DNA from: Alloacidobacterium sp963823845 | GTDB lineage: Bacteria > Acidobacteriota > Terriglobia > Terriglobales > Acidobacteriaceae | Assembly (NCBI GenBank): GCA_963823845.1 | Contig: CAWGND010000008.1 | Span: 62,001-126,000, forward strand | Length of the DNA stretch: 64,000 bases | Direction: 5' to 3' | Shown here: positions 28,239-37,802 of the stretch, piece after piece | Position numbering within the stretch: the stretch's first letter is position 1 | Layout of the letters: each line of letters opens with the position of its first letter | Program-made: the position numbers and the translations under genes | Notes under the pieces: model-generated | Database searches by the model: none | Told to the model about the DNA's origin: nothing | The model's input: the letters and a program-made list of their open reading frames with translations, nothing else

Positions 28239-31200
28239 ATGCCTAAGTACGACTGGATTGCAGAATGTGTGGATGCTCTTCGTAAGCGCCGTTTCGTAGC
28301 TGTGGCCGCAGTGCTTGTCTGCGGGCTGCTTCCCGCAAGCATTGAAGCGGCGACCGGCATTACCTATGTGCAGTCAAATTACGCGACCCCACAAACTCCC
28401 CAGAGTACTGTAAGTGTGACGTTCACTGACACGCAGAGCACAGGTGACTTAAATGTAGTTGTCGTCGGTTGGAACGACAGCTCCGCGGTTGTCAATGAAG
28501 TCACAGATTCAAGTGGAAATACTTATGCACTCGGGGTGGGCCCGACAATTCAGAGTGGGACGGCGACACAATCTATTTACTACGCCAAGAAGATCGCAGG
28601 GGCGATGGCAGGAAAGAACACGGTTACTGTGACGTTCGCAGGCGCCGCTACTTCTCCGGACATCCGCATTCTAGAGTATGCAGGCGCCGATCCTATTGAC
28701 CCGGTAGATGTCACAGCGGCGAACGTGGGCAATAGCGCGTTCAGTAGTAGCGGTTCTGCAATAACGACCAATGCCAATGACCTGCTTTTCGGAGCAAACT
28801 TGGTGCAGATGCTTACTGTTGGCCCGGGCAGCGGATTCACACAGCGGCAATTAACCCTGCCTGACGGTGACATTGCAGAGGATCAAGCAGTGACGCAAAT
28901 CGGCACTTACAGTGCTACCGCACCACTGAACGCACCGGGCCCTTGGATTATGCAGATGATCGCGTTCCGGACATTGAACACCACACCGGCAACGGTTACC
29001 GGGGTTTCACCAAACAGTGGTTCAGCAGCGGGCGGGACGGCGGTCACGATCGCTGGGGCTAACTTTGCATCGGGAGCGGCGGTCGCTTTTGGGAACAACA
29101 AGGCGACCAACGTGAACATTTTGAGCAGTACGGAGATCACCGCGACGACTCCGGCAGGGAGCGACGGATCAGTTACCGTGACAGTTACGAATCCAGGAAC
29201 ACAGGGTGGGAGCCTAGCCGACGCGTTTACCTACATTCAGGTAGTGGCCGCTCCGATTACCTATGTGCAGTCAAATTACGCGACCCCACAAACTCCCCAG
29301 AGTACTGTAAGTGTGACGTTCACTGACACGCAGAGCACAGGTGACTTAAATGTAGTTGTCGTCGGTTGGAACGACAGCTCCGCGGTTGTCAATGAAGTCA
29401 CAGATTCAAGTGGAAATACTTATGCACTCGGGGTGGGCCCGACAATTCAGAGTGGGACGGCGACACAATCTATTTACTACGCCAAGAAGATCGCAGGGGC
29501 GATGGCAGGAAAGAACACGGTTACTGTGACGTTCGCAGGCGCCGCTACTTCTCCGGACATCCGCATTCTAGAGTATGCAGGCGCCGATCCTATTGACCCG
29601 GTAGATGTCACAGCGGCGAACGTGGGCAATAGCGCGTTCAGTAGTAGCGGTTCTGCAATAACGACCAATGCCAATGACCTGCTTTTCGGAGCAAACTTGG
29701 TGCAGATGCTTACTGTTGGCCCGGGCAGCGGATTCACACAGCGGCAATTAACCCTGCCTGACGGTGACGTTGCAGAGGATCAAGCAGTGACGCAAATCGG
29801 CACTTACAGTGCTACCGCACCACTGAACGCACCGGGCCCTTGGATTATGCAGATGATCGCGTTCCGCAACAATTCAACCGGGACCGGCGTGATCCTAACC
29901 GCTCCAAGCAACTTGACTGCGATAACGGCAAGTGCAAGCCAAATCAATCTGAGCTGGAACGCCTCCGCGAGCAACGCGGGTGTCGCGAATTACGTTGTGC
30001 AAAGATGCGGGGGAGCAGATTGCAACGCCTTCACGCAGATCGCGGCGCCGACCGGAACCAGCTACAGCGATACTGGTCTGGCATCAGGAACGAGCTATAG
30101 TTATCGGGTACAGGCATTAGATGAATCAGGAAACGCAAGCGGATTTTCCAACACGGCAACCGCGGTTACGCAAGGAGGATCCTCACAAGGCCCATCTACT
30201 CCGACGGGTGTGGTGGCCAGCGCTGCAAGTGGAAGCGATATTAATGTGACTTGGGCGGCATCTTCAAGCAGTGCGGGAAATGTCAATTATGTAATTCAAC
30301 GCTGCGAAGGCTCCGAATGCAGTAACTTTGCTCAGATCGGGACGTCACCAGGAACGAGTTATAACAATACCGGGCTTTCGCCACACAGCAGCTACATGTA
30401 CCAGGTGCAGGCTGTGGATGATTCCGGCGCGACGAGCGGGTATTCCAGCCCCGCCGGCGCGACGACCGGCTACACGTTCCCTTTGAAAGTGGCTGCAGGC
30501 GAACGTTACTTGACCGATCAGAATGGAATTCCATTCCTGATCATGGGCGATTCGCCTCAAGCGCTGATCGGAAATTTAGGAACGAGCGACATGAACACAT
30601 ATATGGCCAACCGGCAGAGCCTCGGCTTCAATACTCTATGGGTTAACCTGCTTTGTGATAACTACACCGGATGTAATTCCGACGGAACCACATATGACGG
30701 TGTCGCTCCCTTCACGAAAGGATCGAGTCCATCTAATTACGACTTGTCGACTCCGAACGAGGCTTATTTCTCCATTGTGGACAATATGGTGCAAATGGCT
30801 GCGTCCTACAATTTAGTCGTCTTGCTGGATCCGATCGAGACAGGTGGATGGCTCGTGACACTCGAAAATAATGGAAGCACGAAAGCCTATAACTATGGTG
30901 TTTATATCGGGAACCGCTATAAAAGCTTCCCAAACATCATCTGGTTGCACGGCAACGATTTTCAAACGTGGGCCAGCAACAGCAATGACAACAACTTAGT
31001 TAAGCAAGTTATGGCTGGCATTGCCAGTGTTGATTCAAATCATTTACAGACGATCGAGCTGAATTTCGATGTCAGCTATTCGAACCAGGATGCGGCGCTA
31101 AGCTCGGTACTGACAGTGGACTCGGCATACAGCTATTTCGAGACCTATGATATGGTGCTTCAGTCGTATCAGAGCTCACCGGTGATGCCGACATACCTGG

Positions 31201-31763
31201 TTGAAGCGAACTATGAGGGCGAAAATGACACGCAGGGACTGCCAAGTGTAGCTGGTACTTACGTCCTTAGGGAACAGGCGTATTGGACTATGCTCAGCGG
31301 CGGGACCGGGGAGATTTATGGAAACCGCGATATCTGGCCATTTTCGTCCGGTTGGCAGGACAGCCTAAACAGCCCGGGCGCGCTGCAGATTCAGTACATT
31401 AACCAGCTCTTCGATAGCTTCGCGTGGTGGCAGCTTGTGCCGGATAACAGCCATCAAGTCGTGACGGGCGGCTACGGGACGTATGACGCGGGCAACTACG
31501 ACCTGACTGCGGCGACTTACTGTACGGTGGCCTGGAATCCGAATGGGAGCTTAGCCATGACGTACTGTCCGAAGGCCTCGACATTGTTAGTGAACCTCGC
31601 CAAGTTTGGCGGCCCGGTGACAGCGCAATGGTACGATCCATCGAACGGCACCTATACGGCTGTAGCAGGATCACCGTTTGCGAACACCGGAATCCAGAGT
31701 TTTGCCACTCCGGGCAACAATCATGACGGCGACCTGGATTGGGTTTTGGTGCTGCATATGTAG
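28239..31763 (+). CDS. Large secreted DUF4038 (apiosidase-like) glycosidase with TIG and Fn3 domains
   Basis: 1174 residues. A signal peptide (basic start, VAVAAVLVCGLLPASIEA) leads to repeat domain A (41-243), an IPT/TIG domain (about 250-335, SPNSGSAAGGTAVTIAG), repeat domain B (340-543, almost identical to A) and two fibronectin type III domains (about 560-745). A DUF4038 TIM-barrel follows (about 750-1090, LIMGDSPQALIGNL, GFNTLWVNLLCDN, NIIWLHGND), then a C-terminal beta domain like the putative collagen-binding module found behind DUF4038. DUF4038 includes the GH140 apiosidases, so an extracellular plant-polysaccharide role is plausible; the substrate is not proven. It is the main cargo of island 1. 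Confidence 0.88.
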   Translation: MPKYDWIAECVDALRKRRFVAVAAVLVCGLLPASIEAATGITYVQSNYATPQTPQSTVSVTFTDTQSTGDLNVVVVGWNDSSAVVNEVTDSSGNTYALGVGPTIQSGTATQSIYYAKKIAGAMAGKNTVTVTFAGAATSPDIRILEYAGADPIDPVDVTAANVGNSAFSSSGSAITTNANDLLFGANLVQMLTVGPGSGFTQRQLTLPDGDIAEDQAVTQIGTYSATAPLNAPGPWIMQMIAFRTLNTTPATVTGVSPNSGSAAGGTAVTIAGANFASGAAVAFGNNKATNVNILSSTEITATTPAGSDGSVTVTVTNPGTQGGSLADAFTYIQVVAAPITYVQSNYATPQTPQSTVSVTFTDTQSTGDLNVVVVGWNDSSAVVNEVTDSSGNTYALGVGPTIQSGTATQSIYYAKKIAGAMAGKNTVTVTFAGAATSPDIRILEYAGADPIDPVDVTAANVGNSAFSSSGSAITTNANDLLFGANLVQMLTVGPGSGFTQRQLTLPDGDVAEDQAVTQIGTYSATAPLNAPGPWIMQMIAFRNNSTGTGVILTAPSNLTAITASASQINLSWNASASNAGVANYVVQRCGGADCNAFTQIAAPTGTSYSDTGLASGTSYSYRVQALDESGNASGFSNTATAVTQGGSSQGPSTPTGVVASAASGSDINVTWAASSSSAGNVNYVIQRCEGSECSNFAQIGTSPGTSYNNTGLSPHSSYMYQVQAVDDSGATSGYSSPAGATTGYTFPLKVAAGERYLTDQNGIPFLIMGDSPQALIGNLGTSDMNTYMANRQSLGFNTLWVNLLCDNYTGCNSDGTTYDGVAPFTKGSSPSNYDLSTPNEAYFSIVDNMVQMAASYNLVVLLDPIETGGWLVTLENNGSTKAYNYGVYIGNRYKSFPNIIWLHGNDFQTWASNSNDNNLVKQVMAGIASVDSNHLQTIELNFDVSYSNQDAALSSVLTVDSAYSYFETYDMVLQSYQSSPVMPTYLVEANYEGENDTQGLPSVAGTYVLREQAYWTMLSGGTGEIYGNRDIWPFSSGWQDSLNSPGALQIQYINQLFDSFAWWQLVPDNSHQVVTGGYGTYDAGNYDLTAATYCTVAWNPNGSLAMTYCPKASTLLVNLAKFGGPVTAQWYDPSNGTYTAVAGSPFANTGIQSFATPGNNHDGDLDWVLVLHM
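28359..28969 (+). repeat. 611-bp intragenic direct repeat, copy 1
   Basis: Matches 29256-29866 at a constant offset of 897 bp. I could see one difference (ATT versus GTT in the Gly-Asp-Ile/Val-Ala-Glu segment). It encodes repeat domain A of the DUF4038 protein. Confidence 0.92.
29256..29866 (+). repeat. 611-bp intragenic direct repeat, copy 2
   Basis: Second copy, encoding repeat domain B. The near-identity at DNA level, including silent positions, means a very recent duplication or ongoing gene conversion. Confidence 0.92.
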
Positions 31764-31770
31764 GGCGGGA

Positions 31771-32757
31771 ATGAGCCCGCGGCTGCCTGAGGTGGGCATC
31801 CGCCGGAGAGAATCGATTCCCACTCTTGCAGAGTTCATAGAGTCGCGTGTCGGGCCACGTCTTGAGGCGAGCACCAGCGGTAAGACATGGGTCGATTACT
31901 ATCGGCCTAACCTGGGCACCATCTCTGGATATGCTCCTCTGGCGTCGCAACGGCTTGACAAAATTACCAGCGAGAGGGCCGCTGACTTCGCGGCGTGGGG
32001 TAAATCCAAAGGGTTGCAGGTCAGCTCAGTCAATAGCTCACTCCAAGTTCTACGGAGAGTGTTGCGGTTGGCGGCCGAGTGGGGAGTAATTGATCAGGCG
32101 CTAGGATCAAGATGCTCCCGGGCGAGAGGCATTGAGAGCACTCGTCACTCCCGATGAGGAAGGGCGCTACCTAGCGGCAGCACCAGAACCGCTTGCGTCT
32201 GTGGCAGTCATTCTCATAGACACGGGGCTGCGTCCAGACGAGTGTTATCGCTTGCAGTGGGAGTCAATCTCATGGGAGAACGGGAGAAACGGAACTCTAT
32301 TGGTGACTCACGGAAAGACGGCAGCAGCTCGCCGAGTTCTTCTAATGACGCTCCGAGTCCGGCAGGTGCTAGAGGCACACTGGAGAGCTCCGGCTGCCCC
32401 GTAGAGGGTTGGGTATGGTCCGCACCAACAGCGAGCGCTCACTTCGAAGAGTCCACGCTCAAGAAACAACATCGCTAGGCGCTCCGGCTCAGCCGCGTGC
32501 GACCCTTCGTGCTTTACAGCCTACGTCACACGTTTCTTACTCGCCTAGGCGAATCCGGTTACGACGCATGGACGCTTGCGAGAATCGCAGGTCATAGTTC
32601 AACGGCCATGTCCGCCCGTTACGTACACCCAAGCGAAGATGCGGTCTTGGCAGCAGTCGAAAGGCTGAGTGGGCACAATTTTGGGCACACAACACGGCAG
32701 GCGCTTACCGATGCGCGTACAGAAGAGAGCGCAAATAACGTTTTATCAGTTAGTTGG
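31771..32757 (+). pseudogene. Broken tyrosine integrase of island 1
   Basis: Starts at ATG 31771, eight bases after the DUF4038 stop. The core-binding part (TLAEFIESRVGPRLEAST, LDKITSERAADFAAWGKSKG, SSLQVLRRVLRLAAEWGVI) is in one frame. After a shift near 32115 comes LVTPDEEGRYLAAAPEPL with the first catalytic Arg (DTGLRPDE). Further disruption at 32340-32480 includes an in-frame TAG. The last part has LRHTFLTRLGE (His-x-x-Arg), AGHSS and the catalytic Tyr in RYVHPSEDAV. All catalytic residues are visible but split. The N-terminal arm-binding domain seems missing. It abuts the tRNA-Pro fragment at 32760. Confidence 0.85.
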
Positions 32758-32804
32758 AATGGTCGGGGAGAGAGGATTCGAACCTCCGACCCCCTGGTCC
32801 CGAA
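32360..32804 (+). repeat. 445-bp integrase-end plus att repeat, copy 1
   Basis: The 3' part of the integrase gene and the tRNA-Pro fragment together are repeated, nearly identical, at 56198-56641. Both copies thus have the same integrase-att junction. Confidence 0.88.
32760..32804 (-). repeat. 3' half of tRNA-Pro(CGG), internal att site
   Basis: 45 bases identical to 56597-56641, that is, from the encoded CCA end through the T arm and variable region to the anticodon loop. Identity stops exactly at the anticodon loop, the usual crossover zone for tRNA-targeting tyrosine recombinases. It cannot be a functional tRNA as the 5' half is absent. Confidence 0.92.
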
Positions 32805-33401
32805 TTCAAAGCGCGAGGTTAGACGGAGAAACACCTGACGATACGAAGTGACACGGAGAGGCAGTGTTCATGCTGGTTTCAGGCATGTTCGCTGTCTTTT
32901 GTGTGTGTCCGAGTGATACTGAGGAATACCGTCCGACTCCGGCAGGGATGGCAGGGTTACGACACAAGCTACGACACAACCTCCAAGGGAAACGGTCTGC
33001 CCTCGCCCGCCTGTCGGAGCTGCGGAAGTTGTCCAGACCCCGCCCTTCATCTTTGCCTATGACCGCTTCTACTCTCTCCGCACTGAAAAATTTTCTGGAA
33101 AATTTTGGAGAATTGAAATCGGGAAAATCGCAATTCGTTACAGAGAAATCCACGAGGAAAATCCCGAGAATTTGGCAATTGAAATCAATTTTTGCAAAAC
33201 ATGGATGGCCGGAAATTAGGCGAGCGGTATCTCAACCCCATCTTGCCTGCGGGTGTTGGATAGAGCCTCTGGATTTAGCACGATTTTATGATTGCCCTCG
33301 ACATGCGCGCGATTGCCCACCGAAGCCCACCCCCATGGCGCGCGCCAGGTTAGAGACGATGACGCTGTCGCAAAGATGGGCCACCCGGCTATTTTTAATG
33401 G
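32805..33401. other. Left end of island 2, mostly non-coding
   Basis: About 600 bp. It includes the first copy of a 135-bp AT-rich direct repeat (33020-33155). Frames over 100 codons exist on both strands but do not look like proteins and contradict each other. Confidence 0.4.
33020..33155 (+). repeat. AT-rich direct repeat, copy 1
   Basis: Begins CTGCGGAAGTTGTCCA and contains CCGCCCTTCATCTTTGCC and GGGAAAATCGCAATTCGTT. It matches 38908-39056 with scattered differences and small indels. The second half is far richer in A/T than its surroundings. Confidence 0.75.
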
Positions 33402-34583
33402 ATGAGCGCCTATCAAGAATCGTCGCATATCCGTAGGCGAGGTCTCTGGAGCCTCGTGGTGTCTTGCCTGCTCTGTGGAGGCGTCTTCAACCTGCCCGTG
33501 ACGGCACAGGAGAAAAGGGGCTCTTCCTCGACCGACGTCATCGTCTTCAAGAACGGCGACCAGCTCACCGGAACCCTCCTCCGGGAAATCGGCAATACCG
33601 TGGTCTTCAAAAGTGACATGGTCGGCGAAGTCACTGTCCCCACTAGCAAGGTTAAGGAGCTGCGCTCCAGAGGCAGCTTCGCCGTCTTCAAGAAGCACGA
33701 GAAGATTGCCCTCACCACCAAGGAGCCCAGCGACATCACCTTAAGCAACGACACCATAACCGTCGTTGACCCCAGCGGCGCCCCTGAGCCCGTCCCGGTC
33801 AAGGACCTCGACTTCGTCGTCGACAAGCCAACCTACGACAAAGAAATGACTGGCAAGCCCGGCATCTGGTATGGATGGCAGGGCTCCATCGCCGGCGGCG
33901 CCAATATCGTCGAGTCGACCACGACCGGCCAGAGCTACAGGGTTGGCATCAACCTGTTCCGCGCCATCCCCACCGTGCCTGACCTTCCGGCGCGCAGCCG
34001 CACCATCTTCAATCTGGCCGAGACCTACGGCAAGTTGACCACGCCGGTCATCCCGCAAACTACACCGCCCTCGGCCAACCAGGTAGCCAAGGTCAACATC
34101 TTCAACACAAACTTCGAGCACAGCAGGGACTTCACCCCCCGCATGTATGGCCTGGTCGGCATCGGCTACGGCCACAACTACTCCGAGGGCCTGAACTTTT
34201 GGCAGGCCTACGGTGCCGGACCCGGCTGGACCGTGATTAGGGACTCCGCTCAACAGCTCGACCTCTCGGTCGACCTGCACTACGAGAGGCAGAACTTCCA
34301 AGGGTCAACGCCCAAGAGGAACCTCATCGGTTCCAACTTCAACGAGACCTACAGGCGTACCCTGCCTTACAACATCCTTCTCACCCTGCGCGGCACCTAC
34401 AACGAGTCTTGGAACGACTTCCACGCTTACTCGGCCGCTGGAGCCGTCGGCCTCACCATGCCCGTCAACGAGCGCTTCAGCTTAAACCTCGACATCCGCG
34501 ACGATTACCTCAACAACCCTGCCTTCGGCTACAAGAAGAACAGCTTCCAGTTCATCACCGGAGTCGGCTACAGGCTGCGCTGA
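33402..34583 (+). CDS. DUF481 (YdiY-like) outer-membrane protein
   Basis: 393 residues from ATG 33402. A signal peptide with a hydrophobic stretch (LWSLVVSCLLCGGVFNL) ends near TAQE. Residues 45-130 are an SH3-like beta region typical of these proteins (DVIVFKNGDQLTGTLLREIG, VTVPTSKVKELRS). Residues 160-393 form the DUF481 barrel (IWYGWQGSIAGGANI; terminal FQFITGVGYRLR). Codon use is notably C-ending (for example AAC, ATC, CTC throughout) compared with neighbouring island genes, suggesting a different origin. Function unknown. Confidence 0.85.
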   Translation: MSAYQESSHIRRRGLWSLVVSCLLCGGVFNLPVTAQEKRGSSSTDVIVFKNGDQLTGTLLREIGNTVVFKSDMVGEVTVPTSKVKELRSRGSFAVFKKHEKIALTTKEPSDITLSNDTITVVDPSGAPEPVPVKDLDFVVDKPTYDKEMTGKPGIWYGWQGSIAGGANIVESTTTGQSYRVGINLFRAIPTVPDLPARSRTIFNLAETYGKLTTPVIPQTTPPSANQVAKVNIFNTNFEHSRDFTPRMYGLVGIGYGHNYSEGLNFWQAYGAGPGWTVIRDSAQQLDLSVDLHYERQNFQGSTPKRNLIGSNFNETYRRTLPYNILLTLRGTYNESWNDFHAYSAAGAVGLTMPVNERFSLNLDIRDDYLNNPAFGYKKNSFQFITGVGYRLR

Positions 34584-34646
34584 ACCAAAGCGGCGGCCTT
34601 TTTGCTTCCACAGGAAATTTGACGAGGGGTCTGTGAACCGCAGGGG

Positions 34647-34853
34647 TTACAGGTTCAGCAGGCGTGAAGCCTGGGCAAGCTTCCACTGATCCGGGAGCCA
34701 GGCTGGGAGTTCGCTGGTGCGTGCTGAGGGAAGGGTGACGAGCAACTGGGTGAGATATAGTTGCGGGTCGATGTCATGTCTGCGGCAGGTCGAGGTCAGG
34801 CTGGCGAGTATTGCCGCTGTGCGTCCGCCGCGTGGATTGCCCACGAACAGCAA
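34647..34853 (-). mobile_element. IS66 transposase C-terminal remnant
   Basis: 68 codons reading FVGNPRGGRTAAILASLTST, RRHDIDPQLYLTQLL and ending AWLPDQWKL, the signature end of IS66-type TnpC proteins (NPRGGRTAA, RHGIDP). The rest of the transposase and the element's ends are not found. Confidence 0.8.
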
Positions 34854-35074
34854 GATCGCAGAACGACGGACCGCTTTGCTTCCGCGGTGGTCATCGCTGC
34901 CTCAATCATCGTGGCCGTCAGACTTGCTCGCGAGGACATCTCCAAACCGAGTCCAAGAGTGACGAGCGTTGTCAGCGACAGTGTGACACTAGCTCGGTTG
35001 ATTCTTCGGCGGGTGACGGGGCAGTGAGCTAACTGGAAATTATCTGGTGAGCAGTGCCGATTCTTTGAGGTAGG

Positions 35075-35986
35075 ATGACGACGACAATGCTGAACATCTA
35101 CTTAGATACCAATCTCTGGAATGAATTGCTGACGCAGAACGTTAGTCCGAACGATGTGGTGAGCTCTCTCGCGTCGAAGGATGCCAGACTTGTTCTGAGT
35201 GATGAGGTCATCTACGAACTGGCTAAAACCTTTATGAAAGCTGATTCAAGCGGCGTTCAAGAGGGCAGAAGATTCTTCTCTTATCTCAAAGATTTCATCG
35301 CGCTAGAAGTTCCCGTGACCAAGGACAACATGGCCTTGATTGCGGCCGAGATGCAGGCGCTTCAATGGCAGATGACCCACGTCAACCCAGTTCTCACGCC
35401 AGACGACTATGAGGTTGTGCGCTCAATGGTAGGTCATCTTTCAAATGATGAACTGACTGCCGAGGAGAAAGCGAGAACTAACAAAAGACAGGCCAGGCGT
35501 GCATTCGACAGAGATGGGCAGGTTCGTTTCTTTGCTGAGAAGCCGGACCTAAAGAAAGCCTACATTAATATCGCCCCTGACTCTTTTTCGTCGTGGATTC
35601 AGAGAGAAGAAAGAACACCTCTCGCCGTCCGATATCTTGCTTTTGAGATTCACAAATACTTCCCGGAATATCCGATGAGTGACGCTGAGGAGTATGCCGT
35701 GGCGCTGAGATCAGCCAAAACAAATCGCGTGTCAAGGGGTCTCATTCGCCGAAACATCTCTATCAACTGGCGGGCCGCTCATCGAGACTCAGTACCCAAG
35801 GATATTTATCCAGATTCTACGCTCATCGTAAACGCGAATTATTGTGACATCTACGCGACGAAGGAGAGGGGCCAAACTGAATACGCATCGCTACTTCTGA
35901 CCGACTCCACGCGAGTTTGCGTATACGATCCGCAGACGCCAATAGACGAATGGCTGCTCACTTGTGCTTCTCCAACGCAGCCTTAA
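35075..35986 (+). CDS. PIN-like domain protein
   Basis: 303 residues. It starts with a strand ending in the acidic motif IYLDTNLWNEL (D11), has a second acidic site in SDEVIYELAKTF (E50-51 region), and near the C-terminus VNANYCDIYATKERGQTEYA with another Asp, in the order expected of PIN nucleases. A long helical insert (100-230) separates these. PIN domains cut RNA, and many are toxins, but no antitoxin gene precedes this one. It is longer than VapC toxins, so another role is possible. GAGGTAGG lies upstream of the start. Confidence 0.6.
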   Translation: MTTTMLNIYLDTNLWNELLTQNVSPNDVVSSLASKDARLVLSDEVIYELAKTFMKADSSGVQEGRRFFSYLKDFIALEVPVTKDNMALIAAEMQALQWQMTHVNPVLTPDDYEVVRSMVGHLSNDELTAEEKARTNKRQARRAFDRDGQVRFFAEKPDLKKAYINIAPDSFSSWIQREERTPLAVRYLAFEIHKYFPEYPMSDAEEYAVALRSAKTNRVSRGLIRRNISINWRAAHRDSVPKDIYPDSTLIVNANYCDIYATKERGQTEYASLLLTDSTRVCVYDPQTPIDEWLLTCASPTQP

Positions 35987-36112
35987 TCTTCTTTAGTTGT
36001 CCCACACCCAATCGTGCCCACTCTTCGGCGCTCACAGACGCCAGATACCTCGCCAGCACCACATCAGACCGCTCCTCGTGCTCGTCGTTCGGCTTCCCAT
36101 TCGTCTGCGCCT
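35958..36112 (-). pseudogene. C-terminal remnant of a paralogue of the 37422 gene
   Basis: Read on the minus strand this gives VVLARYLASVSAEEWARLGV followed by GQLKKIKAALEKHK and a stop. The intact gene at 37422-37802 has VVLARYLKTVSEAEWMRLGV, then AQLRKIKAALEKSQEK. An in-frame TAG cuts the upstream part. It overlaps the last 29 bases of the PIN gene on the other strand. Confidence 0.75.
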
Positions 36113-36472
36113 AGCCGAAAGATAGCCTCTAAACGGGGCACCCCTTACCCGCCTGTTCATTTGAGCGCATCTATCATTCTGTATGGACAGATGCACACGG
36201 TGTCATGGCCGCCTTGATCGCAGCCATCGACGCGGTTTCCTGCAACAGCGCGTCCTTGCTTTCCCTGGGATATATCCGTGGCGGTGCGTCGCCTGTGCAA
36301 AACCTCACTATAGGCGAAAACGCAATTCCGATCAGTAGTTCAGTGGGTAAACACTCGTGTCCACCGGATTCGACGTCGGCCAATGGAAATCTTGAGAGTC
36401 TTCTACGCGAGGTGACCGGGTAGACGGGTTCTAAAAGCAGGTGCGCACCAAAATGCAGTTGAGAAGTGCGTG
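36113..36472. other. Intergenic, no gene seen
   Basis: 360 bp with a 72-codon plus-strand frame of no recognisable character. No convincing site or repeat. Confidence 0.35.
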
Positions 36473-37210
36473 TTATTGTTCAGAACGCCGTTCCTTACCC
36501 AAGCGCATGTTCACTCCGACTATCGGGCCATAGACATTGATTCCGAAGTCCTCATATCTTGGTTCAGACAAATAGAAGTTCGATACATGCATATATGTCA
36601 TTCCCGCAGCCACGCTGTACCGGGGATTGAAGTTATACCGTGCTCCGCTGCCCATCATGAGAGTGAATGTCAGATCCTGTCCCTGGGCGTATAACACTCC
36701 CGCAGGCCCCTTGGCGTTAATGTCTCCGACGCCTCCTCGCGCTTCAAAATACGGAACGATCCTCCACTGAGGTTGAATAAAATTGCGCCGAATACCGTAG
36801 TCGAAAGCGAAGTATCGCGTTTCCGCACCTCTCGGAATCGCTGTGTAGGACCCGCTGAATATAAACTCTGTATTGCCTCGTAGAAAGCCCCAACCCCAAA
36901 TGTTGTCCACATGCCATCGAATCGAAGCAATGTTGGGCACGAGCGTGTAGTGAAGGGGCCATGATGTGTATTTGCTGTCAACGAGAAAGTCGAAGACAAA
37001 TGGAATGTTATTGGGAAGCCATCCCGTTTCTAGGGAGAATTCGAGCTTGTTTTTGTAATAGATGCTTCTGTTGAAGTCGGTTGACTTAGAGTCTCGTAGA
37101 GTTTTGACCGAAGGCTGAGTTTCCCAATTCTGAGCGAGACTAGGATGGGTGAAAGATGCGGTAGCAACCAAGAACAACGCCAGATTGTTGAGCAACATAC
37201 TTCGTGTCAC
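36473..37210 (-). CDS. PagL-like lipid A 3-O-deacylase (acyloxyacyl hydrolase family)
   Basis: 245 residues with a signal peptide (LLNNLALFLVATASFTHPSLA). The mature part is a small barrel. Near the C-terminus AAGMTYMHVSNFYLSEPRYE contains the His-x-Ser pair that is the catalytic His/Ser of PagL, followed by the family's end strand INVYGPIVGVNMRL. Members remove a 3-O acyl chain from lipid A at the outer membrane. The catalytic Glu is not certain; an EDFG follows at the right distance. Presence on an island suggests surface modification as cargo. Confidence 0.8.
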   Translation of the reverse strand: MTRSMLLNNLALFLVATASFTHPSLAQNWETQPSVKTLRDSKSTDFNRSIYYKNKLEFSLETGWLPNNIPFVFDFLVDSKYTSWPLHYTLVPNIASIRWHVDNIWGWGFLRGNTEFIFSGSYTAIPRGAETRYFAFDYGIRRNFIQPQWRIVPYFEARGGVGDINAKGPAGVLYAQGQDLTFTLMMGSGARYNFNPRYSVAAGMTYMHVSNFYLSEPRYEDFGINVYGPIVGVNMRLGKERRSEQ

Positions 37211-37421
37211 TTCGCTGGATTAGATGCGGGTGCGCGGAAGGAGGCACTTCTGATGCTGCACTTTCTGTAGGGAGAGCATCTGCTCCAGTTAGATTCGCCG
37301 CAAATGAGCAAGCTGCTGAGTTGGGGCTTGCCTGACGCACAGCGGAAACGATGGGCGAAGACGAAGCGTGGTAATCGTCAATCGAATAAGCCACCGACGG
37401 GTGGTTAGCAGCCGAACCCAC

Positions 37422-37802
37422 TCATTTCTCCTGCGACTTCTCTAACGCGGCTTTGATTTTCCTCAACTGAGCCACACCCAATCGCATCCACTCGGCTTCG
37501 CTCACAGTCTTGAGATACCGCGCCAAGACGACTTCCTCGGTTGGCTCCGTTCGCTTCTGCGTCTCTTGCTTCTTCCGACCAGACAGCCATCTCTCGATCT
37601 CGTTCGCGGTGGCCTCACGTGCGGTCAGGCTCTTCTGTTTCATCGAGAACGAACGACCGTCTCTTCTGAACGTGTAATTTAACGTTCGCACCAACCCGCT
37701 TGTCGTGGAGGTCACTTGTTGCAGCATGAAGCTGGAACCCTTCATCGTGCTGACAATCAACAGCCAGTCTCCAGTCTGTATGTCGTTTAAGGAATCGCTC
37801 AT
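37422..37802 (-). CDS. Hypothetical soluble protein with duplicated relative
   Basis: About 126 residues from ATG 37802 (the frame runs open to 37904). The first half is strand-rich (IQTGDWLLIVSTMKGSS, LVRTLNYTFRRDG). A Lys/Glu-rich linker (LSGRKKQETQKR) follows, then a helical tail VVLARYLKTVSEAEWMRLGV. No family recognised. A broken copy of the tail lies at 35958-36112, with the PagL-like gene in between. Confidence 0.55.
   Translation of the reverse strand: MSDSLNDIQTGDWLLIVSTMKGSSFMLQQVTSTTSGLVRTLNYTFRRDGRSFSMKQKSLTAREATANEIERWLSGRKKQETQKRTEPTEEVVLARYLKTVSEAEWMRLGVAQLRKIKAALEKSQEK

Larger units (their letters stand above)
23509..32804. mobile_element. Genomic island 1 at tRNA-Pro
   Basis: 9.3 kb bounded by tRNA-Pro 3' fragments at 23509-23551 and 32760-32804. 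A broken tyrosine integrase lies directly inside the right boundary. Cargo: an IS1182-type element, DUF2252 protein, orphan HipA-N-domain protein and a DUF4038 protein. With its integrase broken it should not be able to excise by itself. Confidence 0.65.

Noticed and set aside
32760..32836. Second functional tRNA-Pro
   Set aside because: Only the 3' half is present; the sequence left of the anticodon loop does not pair with it.
32864..33436. 190-codon plus-strand frame at the left end of island 2
   Set aside because: Runs through the att-proximal AT-rich repeat and into the DUF481 gene start; composition is not protein-like.
35075..35986. VapBC toxin-antitoxin pair
   Set aside because: The PIN-like protein is about twice the usual VapC length and has no small antitoxin gene upstream.
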